DNA from: Paenibacillus piscarius
Lineage (GTDB): Bacteria; Bacillota; Bacilli; Paenibacillales; Paenibacillaceae
Length of the DNA: 64,000 bases
Direction of reading: 5' to 3'
Assembly (NCBI RefSeq): GCF_022234545.1
Contig: NZ_JAIEUI010000001.1
Span: 542,899 to 606,898 of the forward strand
Below the pieces are notes generated by a model. That model was given only the letters and a program-made list of their open reading frames with translations. It was not told the DNA's origin and made no database searches. The position numbers and the translations under genes are program-made. This document shows positions 22,969 to 31,299 of this stretch, in pieces (within the stretch, counting starts at the first letter, position 1; each line of letters starts with the position of its first letter).

Positions 22969-23886
22969 ATGAATTTTCATCAGCTTCATATTTTCTATAC
23001 TGTCTCGGAGCGGGGGAGCTTCTCGGCGGCGGCGCAGACGCTGCATATGACCCAGCCTGCGGTGACGATGCAGGTGCAGGCACTGGAGGATTATTTCGGC
23101 ACCAAGCTGTTCGACCGCTCCGGCAAAAAAATAATGCTCTCCGAGGCCGGGCTCGCACTGATGCCCTTCGCACTGCGCAGCATGCAGCTGGTCCGCGAGA
23201 CGAATCAGGCGATGTCGGCCTTCACCCATATGCTGGAGGGGCGCCTGCAGCTGGGGGCGAGCCTGACGATCGGGGAATACGTGCTTCCCCGCCTGCTGGG
23301 TCCCTTCGGGAAGGAGTATCCGAACATCTCGATCATGATGAAGGTGATGAATACCTCGCAGATCATCGATGAAATCAACCGGCATCAGCTCAATTTCGGG
23401 CTGATTGAGGCGCCGGTGTCCCACCCCGATATGGTCGTGGAGCCGGTGATGGGTGATGAGCTGAAGCTGATTGTTCCGGCCGGGCATCCGCTGGCGGATC
23501 AGGCGGAGGTGACTCTGGAAGCGGCGCTGGCCTACCCGTTCGTCCTGCGCGAGCGGGGCTCGGGCACGCGGCGGGTGATGGAGGAGCAGCTTGAAGAGAG
23601 AGGGCTAGATCCTGCCGCGATGCGGATTGTGATGGAGCTGGGCAGCACCGGAGCAGTGAAATCTGCTGTTGAGGCCGGGCTCGGAATTACAATCATCTCC
23701 ACTTCCTCGGTCAAGCATGAGGCGGCGCTTGGCCTGCTGAAGATTGTCGATCTGGCGGATGCGTCCTTCAAGCGGCAGTTCTATGCGATTCACCTGAAAT
23801 CGACGCTGCTGCCGATATCGGCAGTAACCTTCCTGGGCTTCCTGCGAAGTCATAATATACATCTGAAGAACGGGGGGATGGCATGA
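22969..23886 (+). CDS. LysR-family transcriptional regulator (CysL/YwfK-like)
   Basis: The product is 305 aa behind AAAGGAG. The N-terminal HTH reads HQLHIFYTVSERGSFSAAAQTLHMTQPAVTMQVQALEDYFGTKLFDRSGKKIMLSEAG. The rest is a periplasmic-binding-protein-like effector domain (LQLGASLTIGEYVLPRLLGPF...FGLIEAPVSHPDM...GSTGAVKSAVEAGLGITIIS). CysL, which activates sulfite reductase, is a plausible closest type. The target is not evident: no divergent gene sits upstream, and the PHP gene downstream overlaps by 4 nt (ATGA), so the two are cotranscribed. Confidence 0.9.
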   Translation: MNFHQLHIFYTVSERGSFSAAAQTLHMTQPAVTMQVQALEDYFGTKLFDRSGKKIMLSEAGLALMPFALRSMQLVRETNQAMSAFTHMLEGRLQLGASLTIGEYVLPRLLGPFGKEYPNISIMMKVMNTSQIIDEINRHQLNFGLIEAPVSHPDMVVEPVMGDELKLIVPAGHPLADQAEVTLEAALAYPFVLRERGSGTRRVMEEQLEERGLDPAAMRIVMELGSTGAVKSAVEAGLGITIISTSSVKHEAALGLLKIVDLADASFKRQFYAIHLKSTLLPISAVTFLGFLRSHNIHLKNGGMA

Positions 23887-24791
23887 ACGAATTGGACGAT
23901 AAGAAGAGCAGCAGACTCTCACAGGTTGTGGCTGATTCCGCTGAACTGGCAGGAAAATGTGATCTGCACACGCATACACGGGCTTCAGACGGGATGCTGC
24001 CGCCATCCGGTAACGTACAGCTTGCTTCCACGAAGGGGCTGGCTGCCGTGGCGATTACCGACCACGATACGGTCAGCGGCATTGCGGAAGCGCAGGCTGC
24101 GGGCCGGAAGTATAGTGTTACAGTTGTTCCAGGAGTGGAGATCAGCACACGTGCTGACGGCAAAGAGATTCATATTCTCGGCTACTATATCGACACCGGG
24201 CAGGAGCTGCTGCTGTCCCGGCTGGCCCGGCAGCGGGATACGCGGCTGGCGCGCAATGAAGCGATTCTGGAGAAGCTGCGGGGCCTCGGCATCGGAATTA
24301 CTCTGGAGCAGGTCCAGGCAGGCCTGGGGCGGGAGCTGAAGCCGGATGAGAGCATCGGCCGTCCGCATATCGCCGATGAGCTGGTCCGGCTGGGTGCGGC
24401 ATCGGATATGCGCGATGCGTTCGACCGGTATCTGGCGGAAGGGGCAGCGGCCTATGTCTCGCCTCCGCGCATCACGCCGGACGAGGCCTGCCGCTGGATT
24501 CACGAAGCGGGCGGCGCGGCGGTCATGGCTCATCCGGGCATATACGATGATGACGCGCTGGTACGCCGCATCTTGGAGCTGGGTTGCCTCGATGGCATCG
24601 AGGTCTACCATTCCGACCACGGCCTGGAGGAGCATCAGCGTTATCTGGCCTTAGCTCAGGAATTCGGGCTGGTGGTTACCGGCGGCTCGGACTTCCACGG
24701 CGAGCGTCAGGGCGTCGTGTTCCATGGCGATCTGGGCAGCGTGAATGTGCCGGTTGGTGTGCTGGAGCAGCTTAAGGCTGCAAGAGGCTGA
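23883..24791 (+). CDS. PHP-domain phosphoesterase (RNase AM/YciV-like)
   Basis: The product is 302 aa with a 4-nt overlap with the LysR gene. All PHP metal-site motifs are present: DLHTHTRASDG, AITDHDTVSG, VPGVEIST, HILGYYID, GRPHIADELV, AHPG, HSDHG and GGSDFHG. Close families are the 3',5'-nucleoside bisphosphate phosphatases and the RNase AM group, which trim pAp or 5' ends of RNA with a trinuclear metal site. In sulfur metabolism pAp removal follows sulfate activation. A CysL-like regulator next door makes a pAp substrate attractive, but that is inference. Confidence 0.9.
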   Translation: MNELDDKKSSRLSQVVADSAELAGKCDLHTHTRASDGMLPPSGNVQLASTKGLAAVAITDHDTVSGIAEAQAAGRKYSVTVVPGVEISTRADGKEIHILGYYIDTGQELLLSRLARQRDTRLARNEAILEKLRGLGIGITLEQVQAGLGRELKPDESIGRPHIADELVRLGAASDMRDAFDRYLAEGAAAYVSPPRITPDEACRWIHEAGGAAVMAHPGIYDDDALVRRILELGCLDGIEVYHSDHGLEEHQRYLALAQEFGLVVTGGSDFHGERQGVVFHGDLGSVNVPVGVLEQLKAARG

Positions 24792-24851
24792 CCGCATGAC
24801 ACAGGGGCAAAGGGCATAGGATACACAATACAAAAAGCAGACACAAGGCAC

Positions 24852-24900
24852 AAAAAACCTCCGACCCTTAGCGCAGGCGCTACAGGACGGAGGTTTTTTG
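24852..24900 (+). terminator. Strong terminator after the LysR-PHP unit
   Basis: AAAAAACCTCCG (24852-24863) pairs with CGGAGGTTTTTT (24888-24899), with an inner TAGCG/CGCTA stem. Confidence 0.85.
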
Positions 24901-24968
24901 GTAAGAGCAGTCCTTACTGTTAGTAGAGCGGATGACCAGTGAGAGGAAACCACCACCTGCTATTATGT

Positions 24969-25205
24969 GACGGTTTTTAGCATACATTTGACCGATTACC
25001 TTCACGCGAGGCAATGTGATCGGTTTTTAGCATACATTTGACCGATTACCTTTACGCGAGCGCAATGTGATCGGTTTTTAGCATACATTTGGCCGATTAG
25101 CTTTACGCGAGCGCAATGTGATCGGTTTTTAGCATACATTTGGCCGATTAGCTTTACGCGAGCGCAATGTAATCGGTTTTCCGTATACATTTGACCCAAG
25201 TAGCC
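24969..25205. repeat. 51-bp tandem repeat array, four units plus a partial fifth
   Basis: Units: 24969-25017 (slightly shorter), 25018-25068, 25069-25119, 25120-25170, and a diverged partial unit from 25171. Units 3 and 4 are identical; unit 2 differs from them at two positions. Each begins GATCGGTTTTTAGCATACAT and ends ACGCGAGCGCAATGT. Inside each, ATCGG pairs with CCGAT around an 18-nt loop. The array fills the gene-free stretch 24792-25264 downstream of convergent PHP and rqcH genes, after the PHP terminator. The minus strand is open across it (51 = 17 codons), but no ribosome site or known protein supports coding. The repeat is related to the pair at 13488-13558. Confidence 0.9.
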
Positions 25206-25264
25206 TTATCATGCCCACTCTACTAACTCGTCCGATTAATGTGGTTGCACGTTGTACTGAAGCT

Positions 25265-27151
25265 TTAACTCCGCAGCACATTTGGCAGCTGCCGGATCCG
25301 CTCTTCATCCGGGGTGACGTACAGTGTGCGCTGATGGTCATAGATGACGAAGCCCGGCTTCGCCCCGCTGGGCTTGCGGACATAACGGATCAGGGTGCAG
25401 TCCACCGGTACGCTGCTGGATTGCTTGGCCTGGCTGAAGTAGGCAGCCAGCTGGGCGGCTTCCTCCAGGGTAGCGTCACCGAATTCCTCGCTGCGGATGA
25501 CCACATGTGATCCCGGGATATCTTTGGTATGCAGCCAGGTATCGTTCGGAGAGGCCAGCCGGTTGGTGACATACTCGTTTTGCAAGTTGTTTTTGCCGAC
25601 ATAGATGTCTACACCTTCCGAGGAGGTGAACACCTGGAGGGTTGGCCGGGCCGCTTTCTTCTTCTTCTTGCCCTTCTTACTGCGGTCGCGTAAGTAGCCC
25701 TGGCTGACCAGTTCCTCGCGGATCTCCTCGATATCATTCAGCGAGGCGTGGGCGAGCTGCTGGAGCAGCGTCTCCATGTAGACGATCTCCTCATGCGTCT
25801 TCTGCATCTGTTCATTAATTACTTTCAGGCTGTTCTTGTATTTGTTATATCGCTTGAAGTAACGCTGTGCGTTGTCTGTCGGGCTTAGCAGCGGATCAAG
25901 CGGAATTGTAAGCTCTGCCTGTTCCTCATCATAATAGTTCACTAAGCGGGCTTCCTTGTCTCCCTTGTTCAGAGTGTGCAGGGAGGCGAAGAGCAGCTCG
26001 CCCCAGATGCGGAACTGGTCGGCATCTCCGGCCTCCTCCAGATCCCGCTGCAGATTGGCCAGCTTCTTGATGTTCTTGCTGCGCTCGTTGCCGATGAAGC
26101 GGATCAGGTCGCTGACCCGCTGCTTGACGGTATCCTTCTCCGCCTTGTCTCCGTAGTAATCCTCCAGACATTCGCTGATCGTGCCGTAATGCTTCATCTT
26201 CCCGGCCATCATGCTGAGCGGAACTGCCGAGAAGATCGGCTTGCCCTTGGCGTTCAGTCCGGACACCGGAGCGAAGTCCTGCTTCCGGGCCGGCTCCATC
26301 ACGGAGTCGAAGGCTTCCCAGAGCTGTTCCGGATTGCCGGTCACATCGCTGTATAACCCGGCTGCTCCCATTAACTCTTTATACCGGTGGATCACTTCAC
26401 CGGCGATCAGCGGACTGAGGCCGCTGAAGGCATGAACCATCCAGCCGGCAGGGTCGGCGGATGGGGCGGGGCCGCCGGAGCCGTCCGGCTTGGCCGGCTC
26501 CAGCGAGGCGAGCAGTGATGCGATCTCGCCTTCGATCATATCCTCCTCCGGTTCCTCCGGGTGCTCTGCGGCCTGGCGGGCCGCCTCTTCCGCCGAAGCC
26601 ATCAGAGCAATGAATTCGGACCGGCCGATCAGCAGCGGATTCAGCTTGTGCTGCTGGGGCGGCTCGGTATAAGCCGCGCCGGGCATGACCACCCGGTAGC
26701 TGCTGATGGACGGGGTGACATGATGAATGCCGTCGATAATCGTACCTGTGGCCAGCTCCGTCAGAATGATATTGCTGTGGCGGCCCATCAGCTCGATGAT
26801 GATTTTTTTGGCTGAGACATCTCCCAGCTCATCCCGGGTTCTGACCGTGATATGGATAATCCGCTCCAGTCCGACCTGGGTGATGCTCTCGATGGTGCCG
26901 CCCTCGCAATGCTTGCGCAGCAGCATACAGAACATCGGCGCTTCCGCCGGATTGATGCTGCTCCGCTCAGTCAGATGCAGCCGGGGATAAGTCGGATTTG
27001 CCGACAGCAGCAGCTTGCCGCCGCCGCCCGCACCGCGCAGGGTGAAGATGAGATCATGTGTGGCGGGTTGATATATTTTGCTGATGCGTGCACCGGTGAA
27101 GGATTGCAGCTCATGCACAATCGCCCGGGTAACGATGCCGTCTAATGCCAT
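25265..27151 (-). CDS. rqcH: RqcH (NFACT-family ribosome quality-control protein, FbpA/YloA type)
   Basis: The product is 628 aa from ATG at 27151, with AGGAG 9 nt upstream; a much longer open frame upstream overlaps the ATPase gene and is ignored. Domains: NFACT-N about 1-190 (MALDGIVTRAIVHELQ...ARISKIYQPATHDLIF, LLLSANPTYPRLHLT, MFCMLLRKHCEGG, MGRHSNIIL), helical coiled-coil middle about 290-460, and NFACT-R from about 510 (VDIYVGKNNLQNEYVT...DTWLHTKDIPGSHVVIR). RqcH binds the obstructed 50S subunit and adds C-terminal alanine tails. The Asp-Arg pair needed for tRNA-Ala handling in Bacillus (D97 R98) appears as Glu96-Arg97. It is divergent to the Ca2+ ATPase gene, as yloA and yloB are. Confidence 0.95.
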   Translation of the reverse strand: MALDGIVTRAIVHELQSFTGARISKIYQPATHDLIFTLRGAGGGGKLLLSANPTYPRLHLTERSSINPAEAPMFCMLLRKHCEGGTIESITQVGLERIIHITVRTRDELGDVSAKKIIIELMGRHSNIILTELATGTIIDGIHHVTPSISSYRVVMPGAAYTEPPQQHKLNPLLIGRSEFIALMASAEEAARQAAEHPEEPEEDMIEGEIASLLASLEPAKPDGSGGPAPSADPAGWMVHAFSGLSPLIAGEVIHRYKELMGAAGLYSDVTGNPEQLWEAFDSVMEPARKQDFAPVSGLNAKGKPIFSAVPLSMMAGKMKHYGTISECLEDYYGDKAEKDTVKQRVSDLIRFIGNERSKNIKKLANLQRDLEEAGDADQFRIWGELLFASLHTLNKGDKEARLVNYYDEEQAELTIPLDPLLSPTDNAQRYFKRYNKYKNSLKVINEQMQKTHEEIVYMETLLQQLAHASLNDIEEIREELVSQGYLRDRSKKGKKKKKAARPTLQVFTSSEGVDIYVGKNNLQNEYVTNRLASPNDTWLHTKDIPGSHVVIRSEEFGDATLEEAAQLAAYFSQAKQSSSVPVDCTLIRYVRKPSGAKPGFVIYDHQRTLYVTPDEERIRQLPNVLRS

Positions 27152-27343
27152 AATTACGTTCTCCTGTCGCCTGAATAATAAAAACCTTCCTCTATGATGC
27201 CACACTTTCCCCGGTTCGCGCAAAAGGAGAAGCCCGGATTCGGTGATAATTTGGGACGGCCCTGAATACACTTGGACATGAACAGGTGGAAAAGCTGTGC
27301 GCCGCCGGAAGTCAAGAAACGACCGGGAGGGGAAAGATGAATC

Positions 27344-30154
27344 ATGGAACAAAAAAGCTGGCACCGGCTCGGTGCTGAGGAGCTGCAGGAGATGTTCGGC
27401 GTCCAGCCGGGAACGGGGCTGAGCGCCGAGGACGCCGCCGCAAGACGCAAAGAGAGCGGGTACAATGAGCTGTCGGAGGGCAAAAGGGTATCCCCCTTTA
27501 CACTGCTCCTCAATCAGTTCAAGGATTTCATGGTGCTGGTGTTGATGGGGGCCACCCTGGTATCCGGCCTGCTCGGCGAATATCTGGACGCGATCACGAT
27601 TATCGCGATTATTCTGCTCAACGGGGCGCTGGGCTTCGTGCAGGAATTCCGCGCCGAACGTTCGCTGAGGGCGCTGAAGCAGCTCTCCGCCCCGACGGCC
27701 AAGGTGCTGCGTGGCGGGAAGCAGGAGGTGCTCCCGGCCAGAATGCTGGTTCCCGGAGACATCGTGCTGCTGGAGAGCGGGGACCGGATTCCGGCGGATG
27801 TCCGCTGGCTGCAGTGCAGCAGCCTGTACGCCGAAGAGTCGGCATTGACCGGGGAATCGCTGCCGGTCTCCAAGCACGCCCAGGCCATCTACGCCGAGGA
27901 GATTCCGCTGGGTGACCAGAAGAATATCGGCTTCATGGGCACGATGGTAACCCGGGGCACCGGCCGGGCGGTGGTCATCCGCACCGGGATGGATACCGAG
28001 ATGGGCAAGATTGCCGATCTGATCCAGAATACGGAGTCCCAGGAGACCCCGCTGCAGCACCGCCTGGAGCAGCTGGGCAAAATCCTGATCTACGTCTCGC
28101 TGGGGCTTACTGTTGTCGTTGTCCTCGCTGGAATTCTGCATGGCCAGCCGGCAACCGCAATGTTCCTGGCCGGGGTCAGCCTGGCTGTAGCTGCGATTCC
28201 CGAGGGTCTTCCGGCGATTGTAACGATTGCCCTCGCGCTGGGCGTGCAGCGGATGATCAAGCGCAAGGCGATTGTCCGCAAGCTGCCCTCGGTCGAGACG
28301 CTGGGCTGTGCTTCGGTGATCTGCTCGGATAAGACGGGGACGCTTACGCAGAACAAAATGACGGTTACCCGGCTGTGGAATGCCGGCCGGACGCTTGAGG
28401 TAACAGGGGAGGGCTATGCCCCGGTCGGACAGGTCATGCAGAAGGGCAGACCGGTTGATCTGAAGAATGACCAGAGCCTGCGGCGGATGCTTCAGGTGGG
28501 GGCATTGTGCAGCAACGCCGAAATCTATGAGAGCATCACCGACACGCGCGGCAAGAAGAAAGGCAAGGGGGCAGATGCCGATAAGGCAGTGAATCCCCAG
28601 TCCGACTGGGAGCTGAAGGGCGATCCGACCGAAGGGGCGCTGGTGGCCTTATCCGCCAAAATGGGCCTCACTGCCCAAACGCTCGCCGTCACTTATACCC
28701 GGGAGACCGAGTTCCCCTTCGATTCGGAGCGGAAGCTGATGTCAGTCATCGTTAATCATCCGGGCGGGCGGATGATCTGCACCAAGGGCGCGCCGGATGT
28801 GCTGCTGAACAATTGCACCTATATGCTGTGGGAGGGCGGTGTCGTGCCGTGCACGCCGACACTGCGCCAGAAGGTGCTGGAGGCTAATGAAGAGATGGCT
28901 TCGGGCGCACTGCGCGTGCTCGGCATGGCCTACCGCGATCTTCGCAGCGGTGAGAGTGCCGCCACTGAGAAGGAGGCCGAGAGCCAGCTGGTGTTCGTAG
29001 GGCTGGCCGGCATGATCGACCCGCCGCGCAAGGAAGTGCGCGATGCGATCAGCGTCACCCGCCGCGCGGGCATCAAGACGGTGATGATTACCGGCGACCA
29101 CGGGACAACCGCCGAGGCGATCGCCCATCAGCTCGGCATTCTGCAGCGCGGCGGCACGGTGCTTACCGGCAGCCAGCTTACGCGGATGGACGATGAGGCG
29201 CTCGACAAGGTATCGGACAATGTCTTCGTCTATGCCCGCGTATCGCCTGAGCATAAGCTGCGGATTGTGAAGTCGCTGCAGCGCCACGGCCATGTTGTGG
29301 CGATGACCGGCGATGGCGTGAACGATGCACCGGCGATTAAGGCGGCTGATATCGGCATCTCGATGGGAATTACCGGCACAGATGTGACGAAGGAAGCATC
29401 GGCCCTGGTTCTCGGGGATGACAACTTCTCAACGATTGTGGCTGCTATCGAGGAAGGCCGGAATATCTATGAGAACATCCGCAAGTTCATCCGCTACCTG
29501 CTGGCCTCGAATGTCGGCGAGATTCTGACCATGTTCTTCGCCATGATGCTGGGCCTGCCGCTGCCGCTCGTGCCCATCCAGATCCTGTGGGTCAATCTGG
29601 TCACAGACGGCCTGCCTGCCATGGCGCTGGGGGTTGACCAGCCGGAGAAGGATCTGATGGAGCACAAGCCGCGCGGGGCGAAGGAGAATATTTTTGCCCG
29701 GCGGCTGGGCTGGAAGATTATCAGCCGCGGGCTGCTGATCGGCCTCTGCACGCTGGCTGCCTTCTGGCTCACGCTGCGGATTGATCCGGGCAGCGCCCAG
29801 CAGCTGGTCCGGGCGCAGTCCGTTGCTTTTGCCACACTGGTTATGGCCCAGCTCATTCATGTGTTCGACTGCCGCAGCTCCCGGTCGGTCTTCTACCGGA
29901 ATCCGTTCCAGAACAGATATCTGGTGCTGGCCGTGCTGTCCTCGGTTCTTCTGATGCTGGCTGTCATGTATGTGCCTGTGCTGCAGCCGGTGTTCAAGAC
30001 GGTTCCGCTCACCTTCCGCGAATGGTGCCTGGTGCTGGTAATGTCCGGCATCCCGACGTTCCTGATGGGGGCGGGCAGCGTCTGGGGCGGCAAGAAAAAC
30101 CGCAGCCGCAGCGGCGGGCGCCAGATGATAAAAAGTACAAAGTTTTCAGCATAA
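27344..30154 (+). CDS. P-type Ca2+-transporting ATPase (SERCA/PMR1 type, YloB-like)
   Basis: The product is 936 aa behind GGGAGGGG. The N-terminal cation-ATPase domain is followed by TM helices, an actuator domain with TGES (ESALTGESLPVSK), TM4 with AAIPEGLPAIVTIAL (Ca2+-site PEGLP), the phosphorylation site SDKTGTLT, a nucleotide-binding domain, the hinge TGDGVNDAPAIKAADIGISMG, and six C-terminal helices. It pumps Ca2+ (possibly Mn2+) out of the cytosol with ATP. An inserted Lys-rich stretch (TRGKKKGKGADADK) lies in the nucleotide domain near residue 405. It sits where yloB sits in Bacillus, divergent to rqcH. The product ends with a basic tail (KKNRSRSGGRQMIKSTK). Confidence 0.95.
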   Translation: MEQKSWHRLGAEELQEMFGVQPGTGLSAEDAAARRKESGYNELSEGKRVSPFTLLLNQFKDFMVLVLMGATLVSGLLGEYLDAITIIAIILLNGALGFVQEFRAERSLRALKQLSAPTAKVLRGGKQEVLPARMLVPGDIVLLESGDRIPADVRWLQCSSLYAEESALTGESLPVSKHAQAIYAEEIPLGDQKNIGFMGTMVTRGTGRAVVIRTGMDTEMGKIADLIQNTESQETPLQHRLEQLGKILIYVSLGLTVVVVLAGILHGQPATAMFLAGVSLAVAAIPEGLPAIVTIALALGVQRMIKRKAIVRKLPSVETLGCASVICSDKTGTLTQNKMTVTRLWNAGRTLEVTGEGYAPVGQVMQKGRPVDLKNDQSLRRMLQVGALCSNAEIYESITDTRGKKKGKGADADKAVNPQSDWELKGDPTEGALVALSAKMGLTAQTLAVTYTRETEFPFDSERKLMSVIVNHPGGRMICTKGAPDVLLNNCTYMLWEGGVVPCTPTLRQKVLEANEEMASGALRVLGMAYRDLRSGESAATEKEAESQLVFVGLAGMIDPPRKEVRDAISVTRRAGIKTVMITGDHGTTAEAIAHQLGILQRGGTVLTGSQLTRMDDEALDKVSDNVFVYARVSPEHKLRIVKSLQRHGHVVAMTGDGVNDAPAIKAADIGISMGITGTDVTKEASALVLGDDNFSTIVAAIEEGRNIYENIRKFIRYLLASNVGEILTMFFAMMLGLPLPLVPIQILWVNLVTDGLPAMALGVDQPEKDLMEHKPRGAKENIFARRLGWKIISRGLLIGLCTLAAFWLTLRIDPGSAQQLVRAQSVAFATLVMAQLIHVFDCRSSRSVFYRNPFQNRYLVLAVLSSVLLMLAVMYVPVLQPVFKTVPLTFREWCLVLVMSGIPTFLMGAGSVWGGKKNRSRSGGRQMIKSTKFSA

Positions 30155-30266
30155 AATCAATAGCATCGCGCCGCTTCTATAAGGTATGCTGGTGTCACTG
30201 AGAAGCTTGGTTTATGATAAATCAGGCATATGACGAAGCAGATTACTTATAGGAGTGGACCTGACC

Positions 30267-31103
30267 ATGGAATTTACCAAAATGCACGGACTAGGCAATG
30301 ATTTCATTATCGTATTCGGCGAGGAGGAGCTGCCGGCAAATGCCGCAGAGCTGGCCGTTAAGCTGTGCAACCGGTTCTTCGGTATCGGCGCGGACGGACT
30401 GGTATACATCCTTCCTTCTGAGCGCGGCGATTATAGGATGCGCATCATGAATTCCGACGGCTCGGAAGCGGAGCAATGCGGCAATGCGATCCGCTGCGTC
30501 TCCAAATATGTATATGAGCACGGGCTGGTGGATTCGGAGGAGATTGTCATCGAGACGATTGGCGCCGGAGAACAGAAGGTATCCCTCAAGGTGCGGGATG
30601 GAGTGGTGGAGAGTGTAACGGTGGATATGGGCGAGCCGGTGCTGGCGGGTCTGCAGATTCCTGTTGCGGTTGACGCCGAGCCGGTTCTGGACCAGCCGGT
30701 GGAGGTGGACGGAACCTCCTTCCGGTTCACCGCAGTATCCATGGGCAATCCCCATGCCGTTATCTATGTGGATGATGCGGTCTCCTTCGATCTCGCCGCG
30801 TGGGGGCCGAAGCTTGAGGTTCATCCGCTCTTCCCGCGCAAAGTGAACGTGGAGTTCGCCACCGTGAAGGACCGCGGCCATGTGGATATGCGCGTCTGGG
30901 AGCGCGGCGCCGGGCCTACCCTGGCCTGCGGCACAGGAGCCTGCGCCACACTGGTCTCCTCTGTGCTGAACGGGGTAACGGACCGCTCGGCAGTCATCAG
31001 CCTGAAGGGCGGCGATCTGTTCATCGAATGGAGCGAGGCAGACAACCATGTCTATATGACAGGTCCTGCACAGGTAGTATATACCGGCTCGGTGGATATC
31101 TGA
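30267..31103 (+). CDS. dapF: Diaminopimelate epimerase
   Basis: The product is 278 aa from ATG at 30267 (MEFTKMHGLGNDFIIV); AGGAG lies 11 nt upstream, and a GTG at 30255 abuts it. The two catalytic cysteines lie in SEAEQCGNAIRC and in LACGTGACAT. It converts LL- to meso-diaminopimelate for lysine and peptidoglycan. It is 112 nt after the Ca2+ ATPase gene without a clear terminator between. It is absent from this place in the Bacillus ylo region, so the dapF-gerK-methyltransferase block is a rearrangement relative to it. Confidence 0.97.
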   Translation: MEFTKMHGLGNDFIIVFGEEELPANAAELAVKLCNRFFGIGADGLVYILPSERGDYRMRIMNSDGSEAEQCGNAIRCVSKYVYEHGLVDSEEIVIETIGAGEQKVSLKVRDGVVESVTVDMGEPVLAGLQIPVAVDAEPVLDQPVEVDGTSFRFTAVSMGNPHAVIYVDDAVSFDLAAWGPKLEVHPLFPRKVNVEFATVKDRGHVDMRVWERGAGPTLACGTGACATLVSSVLNGVTDRSAVISLKGGDLFIEWSEADNHVYMTGPAQVVYTGSVDI

Positions 31104-31141
31104 TTCTGGAGGCCAGCCCGGTCATAACCCATACCTATGTT

Positions 31142-31175
31142 ATCCCCTGCACGCATGGTGCAGGGGATTTGTTAT
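31142..31175 (+). terminator. Terminator-like hairpin after dapF
   Basis: A perfect 11-bp stem, ATCCCCTGCAC (31142-31152) with GTGCAGGGGAT (31158-31168), loop GCATG. The tail TTGTTATGTT is only moderately T-rich. Confidence 0.65.
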
Positions 31176-31299
31176 GTTCCGGCGCAGTCAATCACCCAAC
31201 GGAAGTTAGCCCGCCCTGGTTCTTAGGAAGATCAGCCGAATAATGGAAGAGAAGTCCGCGAATAATAAGAGCTTGAATGAACCAGGGGGAGGCGCGGAT

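Noticed and set aside
22129..23487. 452-codon minus-strand frame
   Set aside because: It spans three plus-strand genes with recognisable families; it is a shadow frame.
25002..25199. 65-codon minus-strand frame of 17-residue repeats
   Set aside because: It exists because 51 is divisible by 3. It has no ribosome site and no known protein. Kept only as a remark in the repeat entries.
24969..25205. CRISPR array
   Set aside because: Units follow each other with no unique spacers; the period is a uniform 51 bp, and no cas genes are near.
27152..28141. N-terminal extension of RqcH antisense to the Ca2+ ATPase gene
   Set aside because: RqcH homologues start at MALDGIV-like sequence, which has a ribosome site at 27151. 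The extension is a GC-rich shadow frame.
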